From Allobosea sp. LC85 (GTDB lineage: Bacteria; Pseudomonadota; Alphaproteobacteria; Rhizobiales; Beijerinckiaceae), in contig NZ_JPKG01000016.1 in the NCBI RefSeq assembly GCF_000735605.1, positions 62,001 through 126,000 of the forward strand: DNA of 64,000 bases. Reading direction: 5' to 3'. How positions within the stretch are numbered: the stretch's first letter is position 1; every line of letters starts with the position of its first letter. Position numbers and translations under genes: made by a program. This document shows, one piece after another, positions 45,070-54,476 of the stretch. The notes below the pieces were generated by a model that ran no database searches, was not told the DNA's origin, and saw only the letters and a list, made by a program, of their open reading frames with translations.

Positions 45070-46302
45070 CTACCCCACCGGCCGCTCGTCGGCGATGACC
45101 TTCCCGTCATTGGGCAATGCCCCGAGCGGCAGGATCTCCACCGCTCCCTTGAGCTTCGTCACCTGCTGCAGGGTCGAGGACATCGCATCGACCAGTCCGG
45201 CCGGTTCGGCATAGATCTCGGCCTTGAGCGTCATCGTGTCGAGCTCATTGGCGCGGCCGATGACCAGTCGGAGCTTGGCGATCTCCGCGTGACGCTTGGC
45301 GATCTCGGCAACCTGCTCGGGGCGCACGAACATGCCCTTGACCTTGGCGGTCTGGTCGGCGCGCCCCATCCAGCCCTTGATGCGTGTGTTGCTTCGTCCG
45401 CAGGCGCTTGTCCCCGGCAGCACAGCCGTGAGGTCCCCGACTGCCAGCCTGATCTGCGGGTGATGCGGATCGAGATTGGTGACGACGATCTCACCAACCT
45501 CACCCTCGGCGACAGGATCACCCGTGCCCGGCCGCACGATCTCGACGATCAGGTTCTCGTTCAGCAGCATGCCCTCGCGCGCCGATGTCTCATAGGCGAT
45601 GATGCCGACATCGGCGGTGGCATAGAGCTGATAGGCATCGATGCCGCGCTCCTTGACCCAAGCCTGCAGTGAGGGCGGGAAGGCGGCCCCCGACACCACC
45701 GCACGCTTGATACAGGAGATATCGACGCCGCGCGCCTCGGCGGCTTCGATCAGGATCTTCAGGAAATCCGGCGTGCCGGCATAGGCCTGCGGCCGATAGG
45801 CCGAGATCACCTCCATCTGCTGCTCGGTATTGCCCGGCCCCGCCGGTATCACGGCGCAGCCAAGGGCGCGTGCAGCGGAATCCATAATGAAACCACCCGG
45901 CGTCAGGTGATAGCTGAAGGTATTGATGACGATATCGCCACGACGGAAGCCGGCCGCGAAAAGCCCGCGCGCCGCGCCCCAGGGATCAGCTCCCGTGCCC
46001 TCGGGCTCGAAGATCGGGCCGGGCGAGGTGAACAACCGGCCAAAGGACCCGGGTGATGCCGGAACGAAACCGCCGAAGGGTGGGTTGCCCCTGTGCAGCG
46101 CCGGCAGATCGGCCTTGCGGAGCACCGGCAGGCGTGACAGCGCGTTGCGATCGGTGATCGCCGCCGGGTCGAGTCCTTTCAGCCGCTCGGCATAGGCGGG
46201 CGCGGACAAGGCAGCCTCGAGCACGGGCCTCAATCGCGCGAAGAGATCGGCTTCGCGCGCGTCGGAAGTGCGGGTTTCGAGATCGTCGAGATGATCGCTC
46301 AT
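45070..46302 (-). CDS. Phenylacetate-CoA ligase-like AMP-forming enzyme
   Basis: A 410-residue adenylate-forming ligase of the PaaK group. The N-terminal half includes LPVLRKADLPALHRGNPPFG, FTSPGPIFEPEG and GDIVINTFSYHLTPGGFIMD; the adenylation part has VVSGAAFPPSLQAWVKERGI and YQLYATADVGIIAYE, and the C-terminal hinge/lid includes IKGWMGRADQTAKVKGMFVR. These enzymes activate aryl or other organic acids as CoA thioesters. It is the last gene of the leftward ABC-importer cluster, which also contains a second acyl-CoA ligase, so it probably acts on the imported compound or its product. The substrate cannot be told from sequence. Confidence 0.88.
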   Translation of the reverse strand: MSDHLDDLETRTSDAREADLFARLRPVLEAALSAPAYAERLKGLDPAAITDRNALSRLPVLRKADLPALHRGNPPFGGFVPASPGSFGRLFTSPGPIFEPEGTGADPWGAARGLFAAGFRRGDIVINTFSYHLTPGGFIMDSAARALGCAVIPAGPGNTEQQMEVISAYRPQAYAGTPDFLKILIEAAEARGVDISCIKRAVVSGAAFPPSLQAWVKERGIDAYQLYATADVGIIAYETSAREGMLLNENLIVEIVRPGTGDPVAEGEVGEIVVTNLDPHHPQIRLAVGDLTAVLPGTSACGRSNTRIKGWMGRADQTAKVKGMFVRPEQVAEIAKRHAEIAKLRLVIGRANELDTMTLKAEIYAEPAGLVDAMSSTLQQVTKLKGAVEILPLGALPNDGKVIADERPVG

Positions 46303-46327
46303 CGCTTTTGTCCTTGCGGAGCTTGGC

Positions 46328-47008
46328 TCAGCGGATGATGCGCAGGATGCGCAGGAAATTGAGCAGGCCGACGAGGGCGCCGGCCACATAGGTAAAGGCG
46401 GCCGCCCTCAGCACTCCGCGCGCTGCCGGCAGGTCGCGCCCGTCGAGATAGCCGTCCCCTGACAGGATCGGCAGTGCCTTGCCGAAGCTGGCGTCGAACT
46501 CCAACGGCAGCGTCACGAGATGCACGACGAGGCCGACGCCGAGCATTGCGATCGCGATACCGGCCTGCATCAGCCCGATCGCGGGAACATGGGTGACAGC
46601 CATCACCAGCGGCGCAGTGATCAGGATCGCCATCGCGACCTTGTCGAAGACGCCGAGGAAGCGCGCCAGCGCGGTACGCCAGGCAAGGAGCGAACTGCCT
46701 TGCGCGTGCTGGATGGCATGCCCGACCTCATGCGCCGCCACCGCGACGGCCGTGATCGAGCGCCCGTCGTGATTGTCAGGCGAGAGCCTGACCGCACGCG
46801 CATCGGGGTCGTAGTGATCACCCGACGCCGTGGTCTCGACCGCGACGGCCCCAAGCGAAAAGCGGTCGAGCAGGTGCCGGGCAAGCTCGCCTCCGGTTCC
46901 CGGCAGATCCGGCCGGGCGGCCGCATGCTTGCGCATCTGACTGCGCACCCAGGCCTGCGGTCCGAAGATCAGCGCGATCAGCAGCACTGCGAGCACGAGA
47001 TAGAGCAT
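46328..47008 (-). CDS. YugP-type zinc metallopeptidase, membrane-bound
   Basis: A 226-residue membrane protein with the zincin motif AVAAHEVGHAIQHAQG. It has one N-terminal helix and three or four helices in the second half (VAMAILITAPLVMAVTHVPA, GIAIAMLGVGLVVHLVTLPL and a C-terminal one). This matches the neutral zinc metallopeptidase family PF04298 (YugP). The presumed third ligand region is LPLEFDASFGKALPIL. The substrate and role of the family are unknown. It sits between livF and the PaaK-like ligase gene with gaps of about 25 bases, so it is apparently part of the transport operon although its job there is not obvious. Confidence 0.88.
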   Translation of the reverse strand: MLYLVLAVLLIALIFGPQAWVRSQMRKHAAARPDLPGTGGELARHLLDRFSLGAVAVETTASGDHYDPDARAVRLSPDNHDGRSITAVAVAAHEVGHAIQHAQGSSLLAWRTALARFLGVFDKVAMAILITAPLVMAVTHVPAIGLMQAGIAIAMLGVGLVVHLVTLPLEFDASFGKALPILSGDGYLDGRDLPAARGVLRAAAFTYVAGALVGLLNFLRILRIIR

Positions 47009-47032
47009 CTGACCGCGTCCGCCTTGTCCGGC

Positions 47033-47878
47033 TCACGAGAGCCAGCGCTTGCGGCGCTTGTAGCTCTTGACGTCGCGGAACGATTTCTTGTCGCCCTCGG
47101 CCACGCCCAGATAGAACTCCTTCACGTCCTCGTTTTCGCGCAGCATCTGCGCCTCGCCGTCCATGACGACACGGCCGGTCTCCATGATGTAGCCATAGGT
47201 TGCGTAGCGCAGCGCCATATTCGTGTTCTGCTCGGCGACGAGGAAGGAAACGCCGTCTTCCGCATTGAGGCGACGGACAATCTCGAAAATCTCCTCGACG
47301 ATCTGTGGCGCGAGCCCCATCGACGGCTCATCGAGCAGGATCATCTTGGGCTTCGACATCATGGCACGGCCGACTGCGCACATCTGCTGCTCGCCGCCCG
47401 AGGTATAGCCGGCCTGCGAATTGCGCCGCTGCTTCAGGCGCGGGAACAGCTCGTAGATCTTTTCGAGGTCACGCCTGATCGCAGCGTTGCCGTCGCGCCG
47501 GGTGAAGGCGCCGGTCAGCAGGTTCTCCTCGATCGAGAGATGGCCGAAGCAATGGCGGCCCTCCATGACCTGGATGCAGCCGCGCCGGACGAGTTCGTTC
47601 GGCGACATCCGGTCGACCCGCTCGCCATCGAAGACGATCGAGCCCTTGGTGACCTCGCCGCGCTCGGCCTTGAGCAGGTTCGAGATCGCCTTCAACGTCG
47701 TGGTCTTGCCCGCGCCATTGGCGCCGAGGATCGCGACGATGCCCTTGCGCGGCACATGAAGGGAGACGCCCTTGAGCACCAGGATGACGTGATCGTAGAT
47801 CACCTCGATATTATTCAGCGACAGGATGGTGTCCGTCGCGGTCGCGGCAGCAGGCTTTTCGAGGGTGACGGTCGACAT
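47033..47878 (-). CDS. livF: Branched-chain-type ABC importer, ATPase LivF
   Basis: A 281-residue ATPase subunit. Walker A is ILGANGAGKTTTLKAI, the Q loop lies near IQVMEGRHCFGHLSIEENLL, the ABC signature appears as YTSGGEQQMCAVGRAMMSKP, Walker B is MILLDEPSMGLAP and the H-loop region, with Gln in LVAEQNTNMAL, is of the LivF type. A C-terminal extension of about 25 basic residues (DKKSFRDVKSYKRRKRWLS) is longer than usual. It works with LivG, LivH, LivM and the binding protein of the same cluster. The ATG at 47878 is chosen because the frame before it is not conserved. Confidence 0.93.
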   Translation of the reverse strand: MSTVTLEKPAAATATDTILSLNNIEVIYDHVILVLKGVSLHVPRKGIVAILGANGAGKTTTLKAISNLLKAERGEVTKGSIVFDGERVDRMSPNELVRRGCIQVMEGRHCFGHLSIEENLLTGAFTRRDGNAAIRRDLEKIYELFPRLKQRRNSQAGYTSGGEQQMCAVGRAMMSKPKMILLDEPSMGLAPQIVEEIFEIVRRLNAEDGVSFLVAEQNTNMALRYATYGYIMETGRVVMDGEAQMLRENEDVKEFYLGVAEGDKKSFRDVKSYKRRKRWLS

Positions 47879-47889
47879 CTCGTGCTCCT

Positions 47890-48020
47890 TCCTTCTCCCC
47901 ATGAGCGAGAAGGTGATCCGGCGTAGCCGGGTCGGATAAGGGAAGGACGGATGAGAGAAAGAACATTTCCCTCATCCGCCTCACTTCGTTCGGCACCTTC
48001 TCCCCCCGAGGGGAGAAGGG
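47890..48020. repeat. REP-like inverted pair, C2
   Basis: Two related units face each other between livK and livF. The first has CCTTCTC/GAGAAGG and CCGGC/GCCGG hairpins and ends in GGATAAGGGAA; the second, read on the other strand, has CCTTCTCCCC/GGGGAGAAGG and ends GGATGAGGGAAA. Such paired repeats often stabilise or attenuate the message inside operons, here between a highly expressed binding-protein gene and livF. Confidence 0.7.
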
Positions 48021-48031
48021 TTCTCGTCACA

Positions 48032-49363
48032 TCAGGACGACTTCTCGCAGGGCTCGGACCGCTTCGGCCAGCCGGCATTCTTCTCGGCATAGTCCTTGGC
48101 GTTGGCCTCGATCAGCGGCCGAACCTCTTCCTTGAGAGGATCCATCCAGTCGGAGGCCTTGGTCCATTTCGTGCCGTCCCATTCGGCGACATAGGCCTTG
48201 TGGTGGCCGGAATGGTCGGTGCAGGCCACCTTCACCGGCGCGGCAAAGCCCTCCATGCCAAGTTCCTTCAACCGCGCCTCGGTGATGTTCAAGGTCTCCA
48301 GGCCGCGGCGCATATCCTCGCCGTTGATCACCTTCTTGCCGGTGAGCCGCTGCGCATTGCGGATGGCCTCGGCGACCAGCATCGAGTTGTAGACGCCGCG
48401 GTTGTAGAGGTTCTCGCCGACCTTTTCCTTCGGCGCCAGGCTCTTACCCTTCTCCACGACATGTTTGATGATGTCCTGGACCACCGGGAAATTCGCTCCG
48501 GCCTGATGGAAGCTCAAGGATTTGTAGCCCTTCGCCTCGGCGCCGCCCGCGCGCGCGTCGTCGTCACCGCCGGCCCACCAGACGCCGACCAGCTTGTTGA
48601 TCGGGAAGCCGTTCTTGATCGCCTCCTTGACCGCGGTCGGGTTCATTGCACCCCAACCCTGATTGTAGAGGAAATCGGGCCGGTCGCGGCGGATCGAAAG
48701 CCAGAGCGAGCCCTGGTTCTGCATGTCGGCCGCGGCGACCGGATACAGCTTGAGCTCGAAGCCGTACTTCTTGGCGAGGTTCTCGAGCACCGGGATCGGC
48801 TCCTTGCCGAAGGGCGCATCGAGATGGATCAGGCCAAGCTTCTTGCCCTTGAGCTTGTCCATGCCGCCGAGTTCGTTGGCCATATGGCGGACCATGACCG
48901 AAGCGCCGTCCCAATAGGTCAACGGCGGGATGAAGACCCAGGGGAACTGGTTGCCGTCAGCCGAGGCCGAGAGGCCATAGGCCATCGACAGGATCGGGAT
49001 CTTGTCGATATGGGCGCGCGGGATCGCAGCGAGCGTCGCACCGGTCGACCACGGGCTGTAGACGACGGTGTTCTTCGATTTCGCCTGCTCGTAGCACTCG
49101 ATCGACTTTTTGGTGTCGTAGCCGGTCTCGCACTCCTCGAAATTGATCTTGACGCCACCGATGCCGCCATCGCGCTCGTTCAGCATCGTGAAATAGTCGC
49201 GCATGCCGTCACCGATCGGGATGCCGGAGCCCGAGAACGGCCCGGTGCGATAGGCATTGTTGGCGACATAGATCGAGTCCTGGGCCGAGGCTGGCGCGAC
49301 CGCGGCACCGGCCGCGAGCAGAGCGCCGAGCGCCGCTCCCTTCATCAAACTGGTCTTCATCAT
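48032..49363 (-). CDS. Periplasmic substrate-binding protein of the Liv-type importer
   Basis: A 443-residue exported solute-binding protein with signal peptide MMKTSLMKGAALGALLAAGA, cleaved after ASA. The mature part is a type 1 periplasmic binding fold (Peripla_BP_6): YRTGPFSGSGIPIGDGMRDY, GGVKINFEECETGYDTKKSI, and VVYSPWSTGATLAAIPRAHI form the first lobe. It has C-terminal cysteines (VACTDH, SEPCEKSS) that may form a disulphide. It is longer than LivK of E. coli and is of the group found with acyl-CoA ligases, suggesting a carboxylate rather than a simple amino acid. GGAGG precedes the ATG. Confidence 0.92.
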   Translation of the reverse strand: MMKTSLMKGAALGALLAAGAAVAPASAQDSIYVANNAYRTGPFSGSGIPIGDGMRDYFTMLNERDGGIGGVKINFEECETGYDTKKSIECYEQAKSKNTVVYSPWSTGATLAAIPRAHIDKIPILSMAYGLSASADGNQFPWVFIPPLTYWDGASVMVRHMANELGGMDKLKGKKLGLIHLDAPFGKEPIPVLENLAKKYGFELKLYPVAAADMQNQGSLWLSIRRDRPDFLYNQGWGAMNPTAVKEAIKNGFPINKLVGVWWAGGDDDARAGGAEAKGYKSLSFHQAGANFPVVQDIIKHVVEKGKSLAPKEKVGENLYNRGVYNSMLVAEAIRNAQRLTGKKVINGEDMRRGLETLNITEARLKELGMEGFAAPVKVACTDHSGHHKAYVAEWDGTKWTKASDWMDPLKEEVRPLIEANAKDYAEKNAGWPKRSEPCEKSS

Positions 49364-49481
49364 CTGCTTCCTCCGTGGTTGCATCGGACGACGGTTGACC
49401 CGCCTCTCCGTTGTCTTGTGCCCTCCGCTTGACGATGGCGGCGGGTCGTATTCTTGGGCTCTCCCGGTCGAGGCATGCGCC

Positions 49482-50561
49482 TCAATAGGGGAAGGGCCAC
49501 GTCCGCAACTTCTGCTTCGTGATCTGCCAGAGTCGCGCAAGGCCATGCGGTTCGACGATCAGGAAGATGATGATCAGCGCGCCGACCAGCATGAAGGTGA
49601 CGTGTTCGGCAGTGGCGCCCGAAAGCGGCACGCCGAGCGCCGGCAGACCGAATTTCAGGATGGTCGGCAGGCTGGCGATGAAGGCCGCGCCCATGAAAGA
49701 ACCGATCAGCGAGCCCAGCCCGCCTATGATCACCATGAACAGGATGTTGAAGGAGAGGCGGATGGTGAAGACGTCGTTGGCTTCGCCGCCGCCATACCAG
49801 AGGAAGATCATCATCGCCCCAGCGACGCCGGCGAAATAGGACGAGACGGCAAAGGCGATGAGCTTGGCGTTGAGCAGCTTGATCCCCATCAGCTCGGCCG
49901 CGATATCCATGTCGCGCACCGCCATCCAGGAGCGGCCGAGCTTGCCATGGACCAGGTTCGAGGCGAACCAGGTCAGTACCACGACGAGCCCGAGGCAGAC
50001 GAAATAGCGTGTCTCCGGCGTGGCGGCCGCGCCTGTGATGGGCAAGCCGAACACGGTGCGCTGCGGCACCTCGATCGCGCCGGAAGCGTTGTAGTTGAAC
50101 AGCCAGGGCACGCGCACGAAGGCCCATTGCAGGAAGAACTGCGCGGCGAGCGTCGCGACGGCGAGATAGAAGCCCTTGATCCTGAGCGAGGGTAGGCCGA
50201 AGAGCACGCCAATCGCGGCCGAGAACAGGCCCGAGACCAGGATCAGGAGGATGATGTTCACGCTCGGGAAGAAGGTCGTCAGCTTGTAGCAGGCATAGGC
50301 GCCCACGCCCATGAAGGCGGCGGTGCCGAGCGAGATCAGCCCGGTATAGCCGGTAAGGATGTTGAGCCCGATCGCCGCCAGCGAGAACACCAGGAACGGG
50401 ATCATCACCGTCGCGATGAAGAAGTCGTTACCGATCAGCGGAATGCCGATGAAGGCGATGGCAAGGATGACCGCGATGCCGATCCGGTCCTGCCGGATCG
50501 GGAACACGGCCATGTCGGCGGCGTAGGTGGACTTGTATTGGCCGGCTTCGCGATAGAACAC
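49482..50561 (-). CDS. livM: Branched-chain-type ABC importer, permease LivM
   Basis: A 359-residue inner membrane permease with about ten helices. The family pattern is clear: LNILTGYTGLISLGTAAFMG near the N-terminus, GLPSLRIKGFYLAVATLAAQ in the middle and AVRDMDIAAELMGIKLLNAK before the conserved cytoplasmic loop, then GGLGSLIGSFMGAAFIASLP. It forms the translocation channel with LivH. The gene follows livH by 12 bases and precedes the binding-protein gene, typical of this class of cluster. Confidence 0.94.
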   Translation of the reverse strand: MFYREAGQYKSTYAADMAVFPIRQDRIGIAVILAIAFIGIPLIGNDFFIATVMIPFLVFSLAAIGLNILTGYTGLISLGTAAFMGVGAYACYKLTTFFPSVNIILLILVSGLFSAAIGVLFGLPSLRIKGFYLAVATLAAQFFLQWAFVRVPWLFNYNASGAIEVPQRTVFGLPITGAAATPETRYFVCLGLVVVLTWFASNLVHGKLGRSWMAVRDMDIAAELMGIKLLNAKLIAFAVSSYFAGVAGAMMIFLWYGGGEANDVFTIRLSFNILFMVIIGGLGSLIGSFMGAAFIASLPTILKFGLPALGVPLSGATAEHVTFMLVGALIIIFLIVEPHGLARLWQITKQKLRTWPFPY

Positions 50562-50573
50562 GGTTTCAGCCCT

Positions 50574-51647
50574 TCAGATTCGTTCGATGATTTTGTCGCC
50601 GAACAGGCCCTGCGGCCGGAACAGCAGGAAGCCGAGCGCGATGAAATAGGCGAGCCAGCTCTCGATGCCGCCGCCGATCAGCGGGCCCCAGTAGAACTCG
50701 CCGATCTTCTCGCCGATGCCGATGATCAGCCCGCCGACGATGGCGCCGGGGATCGAGGTGAAGCCACCAAGGATCAGCACCGGCAGCGCCTTCAGCGCCA
50801 CGATCTCGAGCGCAAACGACACATCCGAGCGCGCGCCCCACATGATGCCGGTGATCAGCGCGACGATGCCGGCGGTGAACCAGACGATGACCCAGATCTG
50901 GTTGAGCGAGATGCCGACCGAGAGCGCCGCCTTGTGGCTGTCGGCGACCGCCCGCAATGCCCGGCCGATGCGGGTGTATTGAAAGAACACGGCCAGCGCC
51001 GCGATCATGATCGAGGCAATGATCGCGGCCGCGATGTCGATCTTCTGGAAGGAGACGAAGCCGCCGAGGATCTTCGCGTCGATCGCGCCCTTCGGCAGAT
51101 AGAGCTCGCTGGTGATCATCTGCTTCGGGTTGCCGCCGAAGACGGATTCGCCGAAGCCGATCAGGAAATAGGTGATCCCGAAGGTCGCCATGAACAGGAT
51201 GATGTCGGGCTGGTTGACCAGCGGCCGCAGCACCACCCGCTCGATGGTGACGGCGAGCACGAACATCACGCCGAGCGTCAGGATGACGGCCAGGAAGGCC
51301 GGCACGCCTTTCTCGTACAGGCCGACCAAGGTCAGCGCCGCAAAGACGACCATGATGCCCTGGGCGAAGTTGAACACGCCCGACGCCTTGAAGATCAGCA
51401 CGAAGCCGAGCGCGATCAGCGCATAGAGCACGCCCGAGACCAGCCCCTCCCAGATCGTCTGGACGAGCAGGTCCGGCGCCGAGGCCATTTGCTGGAACGG
51501 ATCGATCAGCACCCTGTGCAGCGTGCCGGAGCCGTCGAGCTGCGCCCCGACGATGCTGGCAAGGACGATGCCGGCAAGGATCAAGCCGGCCTTGATCCAG
51601 CCATTGCTGAGAAGATTGGGCGCAGGCCGCGCAGCAACATCGCTCAT
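50574..51647 (-). CDS. livH: Branched-chain-type ABC importer, permease LivH
   Basis: A 357-residue inner membrane permease, longer at the N-terminus than E. coli LivH by about 50 residues including an extra hydrophobic segment (AGLILAGIVLASIVGAQLDG). The core motifs are YALIALGFVLIFKASGVFNF, AQGIMVVFAALTLVGLY, RALRAVADSHKAALSVGISL and LILGGFTSIPGAIVGGLIIG. It pairs with LivM to form the channel. It lies between livG and livM with short gaps. Confidence 0.94.
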   Translation of the reverse strand: MSDVAARPAPNLLSNGWIKAGLILAGIVLASIVGAQLDGSGTLHRVLIDPFQQMASAPDLLVQTIWEGLVSGVLYALIALGFVLIFKASGVFNFAQGIMVVFAALTLVGLYEKGVPAFLAVILTLGVMFVLAVTIERVVLRPLVNQPDIILFMATFGITYFLIGFGESVFGGNPKQMITSELYLPKGAIDAKILGGFVSFQKIDIAAAIIASIMIAALAVFFQYTRIGRALRAVADSHKAALSVGISLNQIWVIVWFTAGIVALITGIMWGARSDVSFALEIVALKALPVLILGGFTSIPGAIVGGLIIGIGEKIGEFYWGPLIGGGIESWLAYFIALGFLLFRPQGLFGDKIIERI

Positions 51648-51675
51648 GGCTGGATTTCCCTCAGATTCCGGACCA

Positions 51676-52494
51676 TCAGTGCGCGACTCCCAGATAAGCG
51701 TCGATCACCTTCTGGTTCTGCTTGACCTCGTCCGGCGTGCCGTCGGCGATCTTGCGGCCGTATTCGAGCACGACGACACGGTCAGACAGGTCCATGACCA
51801 CGCCCATGTCGTGCTCGATCAGCGCGATCGTCGTGCCGAACTGGTTGTTCACGTCGAGGATGAAGCGGCACATGTCCTCCTTCTCCTCGAGGTTCATGCC
51901 GGCCATCGGCTCGTCGAGCAGCAGGAGTTCCGGTTCCATCGCCAGCGCCCGGCCGAGCTCGACACGCTTCTGCAGCCCATAGGGCAGCTTGCCGACCGGC
52001 AGCTTGCGGATATGCTCGATCTGCAGGAAGTCGATGATGTCCTCGACCACCTTGCGATGCTCGATTTCCTCGGCCATTGCCGGCCCCTGTCGCAAAGCCT
52101 GCCAGAAGAAGCCGCGCCGCATCTTCAGTGTGCGTCCGGTCATGATGTTGTCGAGCGTCGACATGCCCTTGAACAGCGCGACGTTCTGGAAGGTCCGCGC
52201 GATGCCGGCTGCGGCCGCCTGATGCGGTTTCATCCTAACGCGCCGCACGCCCTTGTAGGTGATCTGGCCTTCCTGCGGATGGTAGAAGCCATTGATGCAA
52301 TTCAGCATCGAGGTCTTGCCGGCGCCGTTGGGACCGATGATGGCGCGCACTTCGCCTTTGCGGATGTCGAAGGAAACGCCCGAGATCGCCTTCACGCCGC
52401 CGAAGCGCAGCGAGACGTTCTCGACCGAGAGCAGGATCTCGCCCTTCTTGGCGGGGATCGGCGTGCCGGTGACGTTCATGGGTTCCGCATTCAT
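51676..52494 (-). CDS. livG: Branched-chain-type ABC importer, ATPase LivG
   Basis: A 272-residue ATPase. Walker A is AIIGPNGAGKTSMLNCI, the signature region is KLPYGLQKRVELGRALAMEP (LPYGLQ in place of LSGGQ, usual in LivG), Walker B is LLLLDEPMAGMN and the H-loop His is in IALIEHDMGVVMDL. The C-terminus carries the LivG-type tail ending VIDAYLGVAH. Its start codon overlaps the stop of the upstream ligase gene by four bases (ATGA), so the two are translationally coupled. Confidence 0.95.
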   Translation of the reverse strand: MNAEPMNVTGTPIPAKKGEILLSVENVSLRFGGVKAISGVSFDIRKGEVRAIIGPNGAGKTSMLNCINGFYHPQEGQITYKGVRRVRMKPHQAAAAGIARTFQNVALFKGMSTLDNIMTGRTLKMRRGFFWQALRQGPAMAEEIEHRKVVEDIIDFLQIEHIRKLPVGKLPYGLQKRVELGRALAMEPELLLLDEPMAGMNLEEKEDMCRFILDVNNQFGTTIALIEHDMGVVMDLSDRVVVLEYGRKIADGTPDEVKQNQKVIDAYLGVAH

Positions 52495-54476
52495 GCTGCC
52501 CTCGCCGTGTCGGGTCGTTCGGGCGCCGTTGCCGGATAGGTCTTGGCGTCGCGCACCTTGACCCGTGCGGAAATCACACCCTTGCGGCCGTCCTCGAAGG
52601 TGACTTCGGTAGAGATGTCGGCCTCGCTCGAGCCGTCATAGAGCGCGTTCACCAGGGGCGCGTAGCGTTCGGCGATAAAGCCGCGCCGGACCTTCTGGGT
52701 GCGTGTCAGCTCGCCATCGTCGGCGTCGAGTTCCTTGTGCAGGATCAGGAAGCGCTTGACCTGAGCCCCGCCCATCGCCGGCTCGGAGGCCAGGGACTTG
52801 TTCACCTCGTCGATATGCCTGGCGATCATGTCGTAGACGAGATCGTGGCCGGCCAGTTCCTGATAGGAGGCATAGACGACGTTGTTGCGCTCGGCCCAGT
52901 TACCGACAGCCGTCAGGTCGATATTGAGCGCGACGGTCGCGTAGTCGCGCTCCCGACCGAAGGCGACCGCCTCCTTGATGTTCGGATAGAACTTGAGCTT
53001 GTTCTCGATGTATTTCGGCGGGAACAGCTCGCCGGAATTGAGCTTCCCGACATCCTTGGCCCGGTCGATGATCTTGAGGTGGCCGGTCTCATCGAAGAAG
53101 CCGGCATCGCCGGATCGGACATAGCCATCCGCCGTCATCGTTTCGGCCGTCTTCTCCGGATCCTTGTAATAGCCGCCGAAGATCGAGGGCGAGCGGTAGA
53201 GGACCTCGCCATTCTCATCGAGCTTGATCTCGACCAGCGGCGCAGGGCGGCCGACAGTGTCGGCCCGGATTTCGCCATTGGGCTGCATGGTGATGTAGAC
53301 GCCGGCTTCGGTCTGGCCGTAGAGCTGCTTCAGGTTGACGCCGATCGACCGGTAGAACCGGAAGATTTCGGGGCCGATCGCTTCGCCGGCGGTGTAGCCG
53401 ACCTTGATGCTGGTCAGGCCGAAGCGATTGCGCAGCGGTGCGTAGATCAACGCGTCGCCGAGCTTGTAGAGCAGCCGCGCTCCGAGCGGGACCGGCTCGC
53501 CGTTCAGGATCTTCTCGCCATGTTTCTTCGCCACGCCGAGGAAGTAATGGAACATCTTGCGCATGAGCGGCCCGGCATCCTCCATGCGCACCATGGTGAT
53601 GGTCAGCATGTTCTCGAAGACCCGCGGTGGCGCGAAGGCATAGGTCGTGCCGACCTCGCGGCGATCGTCGATCACCGTCTCCGGCCCTTCCGGGCAGTTG
53701 ACGCAGAAGCCGGCGACGATCGCCTGCGCATAGGAGAAGACATGGTCGCCGACCCAGGCGATCGGCAGATAGGCGATGACCTCGTCCTCTTCGTTCAGCC
53801 CGTCGAACTGGCAGCCGATCTCGGCCGCCGTGATAACGTTGTAATGGCTGAGCATCACGCCCTTGGGGCGGCCGGTGGTGCCCGAGGTGTAGAGGATGAC
53901 GGCGAGGTCCGAGCCGGTGCCGGCCTCCATCTCGCGGTCGAGCCCGGTCGGCGCCGCTGAATTCGCCTTCAGCGCCTTGCCGCCGGCTTCGATCACGCGA
54001 CCGATGTCATGCAGCTTGGCGTGGTCGTAGTCGCGCAGGCCGCGCGGCTCGTCATAGAGCATGTGCCTCAGGCGCGGCAGGCGATCGGCGATCGAGAGCA
54101 CCTTGTCGACCTGCTCCTGGTCCTGGACGCAGGCAAAGACCGCCTCGGCATGGTCGAGGACATAGGCCATCTCGTCGGCGACGGAATCGGCATAGACCGG
54201 CACCGGGATGGCGCCGAGCCACTGCGCCGCGCACATCGACCAGTAGAGGCGTGGCCGATTGTAGCCGATGATCGCGACCTTCTCGCCGCGCTTGAGGCCA
54301 AGTTCCTGCAATCCCTTGGCATAGGCACGAACCTGCTCGGCCATCTCGGCCCAGTTCCAGGACTGCCAGATGCCGAGATCCTTGTGCCGGTATGCCGTGC
54401 GGCCGCCGCGCTCACGCGCATTGCGCATCAGCAATTTCGGAAAGGTATCCGCCTGGCCGGCGGTTGTGCTTGCCAC
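52491..54476 (-). CDS. Long-chain acyl-CoA synthetase-like AMP-forming ligase
   Basis: A 661-residue adenylate-forming enzyme of the FadD15/long-chain acyl-CoA ligase group. AMP-binding motif: LAVILYTSGTTGRPKGVMLS; then QLYGQTEAGVYITMQPNGEI, the hinge region LKIIDRAKDVGKLNSGELFP, and a C-terminal lid. GTG start with GGGAG upstream. It opens the leftward operon: ligase, livG, livH, livM, binding protein, livF, metallopeptidase, PaaK-like ligase. Ligase-plus-Liv-transporter clusters of this kind are widespread in alpha- and betaproteobacteria and probably import and activate an aromatic or fatty acid. The substrate is not known. Confidence 0.92.
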   Translation of the reverse strand: MASTTAGQADTFPKLLMRNARERGGRTAYRHKDLGIWQSWNWAEMAEQVRAYAKGLQELGLKRGEKVAIIGYNRPRLYWSMCAAQWLGAIPVPVYADSVADEMAYVLDHAEAVFACVQDQEQVDKVLSIADRLPRLRHMLYDEPRGLRDYDHAKLHDIGRVIEAGGKALKANSAAPTGLDREMEAGTGSDLAVILYTSGTTGRPKGVMLSHYNVITAAEIGCQFDGLNEEDEVIAYLPIAWVGDHVFSYAQAIVAGFCVNCPEGPETVIDDRREVGTTYAFAPPRVFENMLTITMVRMEDAGPLMRKMFHYFLGVAKKHGEKILNGEPVPLGARLLYKLGDALIYAPLRNRFGLTSIKVGYTAGEAIGPEIFRFYRSIGVNLKQLYGQTEAGVYITMQPNGEIRADTVGRPAPLVEIKLDENGEVLYRSPSIFGGYYKDPEKTAETMTADGYVRSGDAGFFDETGHLKIIDRAKDVGKLNSGELFPPKYIENKLKFYPNIKEAVAFGRERDYATVALNIDLTAVGNWAERNNVVYASYQELAGHDLVYDMIARHIDEVNKSLASEPAMGGAQVKRFLILHKELDADDGELTRTQKVRRGFIAERYAPLVNALYDGSSEADISTEVTFEDGRKGVISARVKVRDAKTYPATAPERPDTARAA

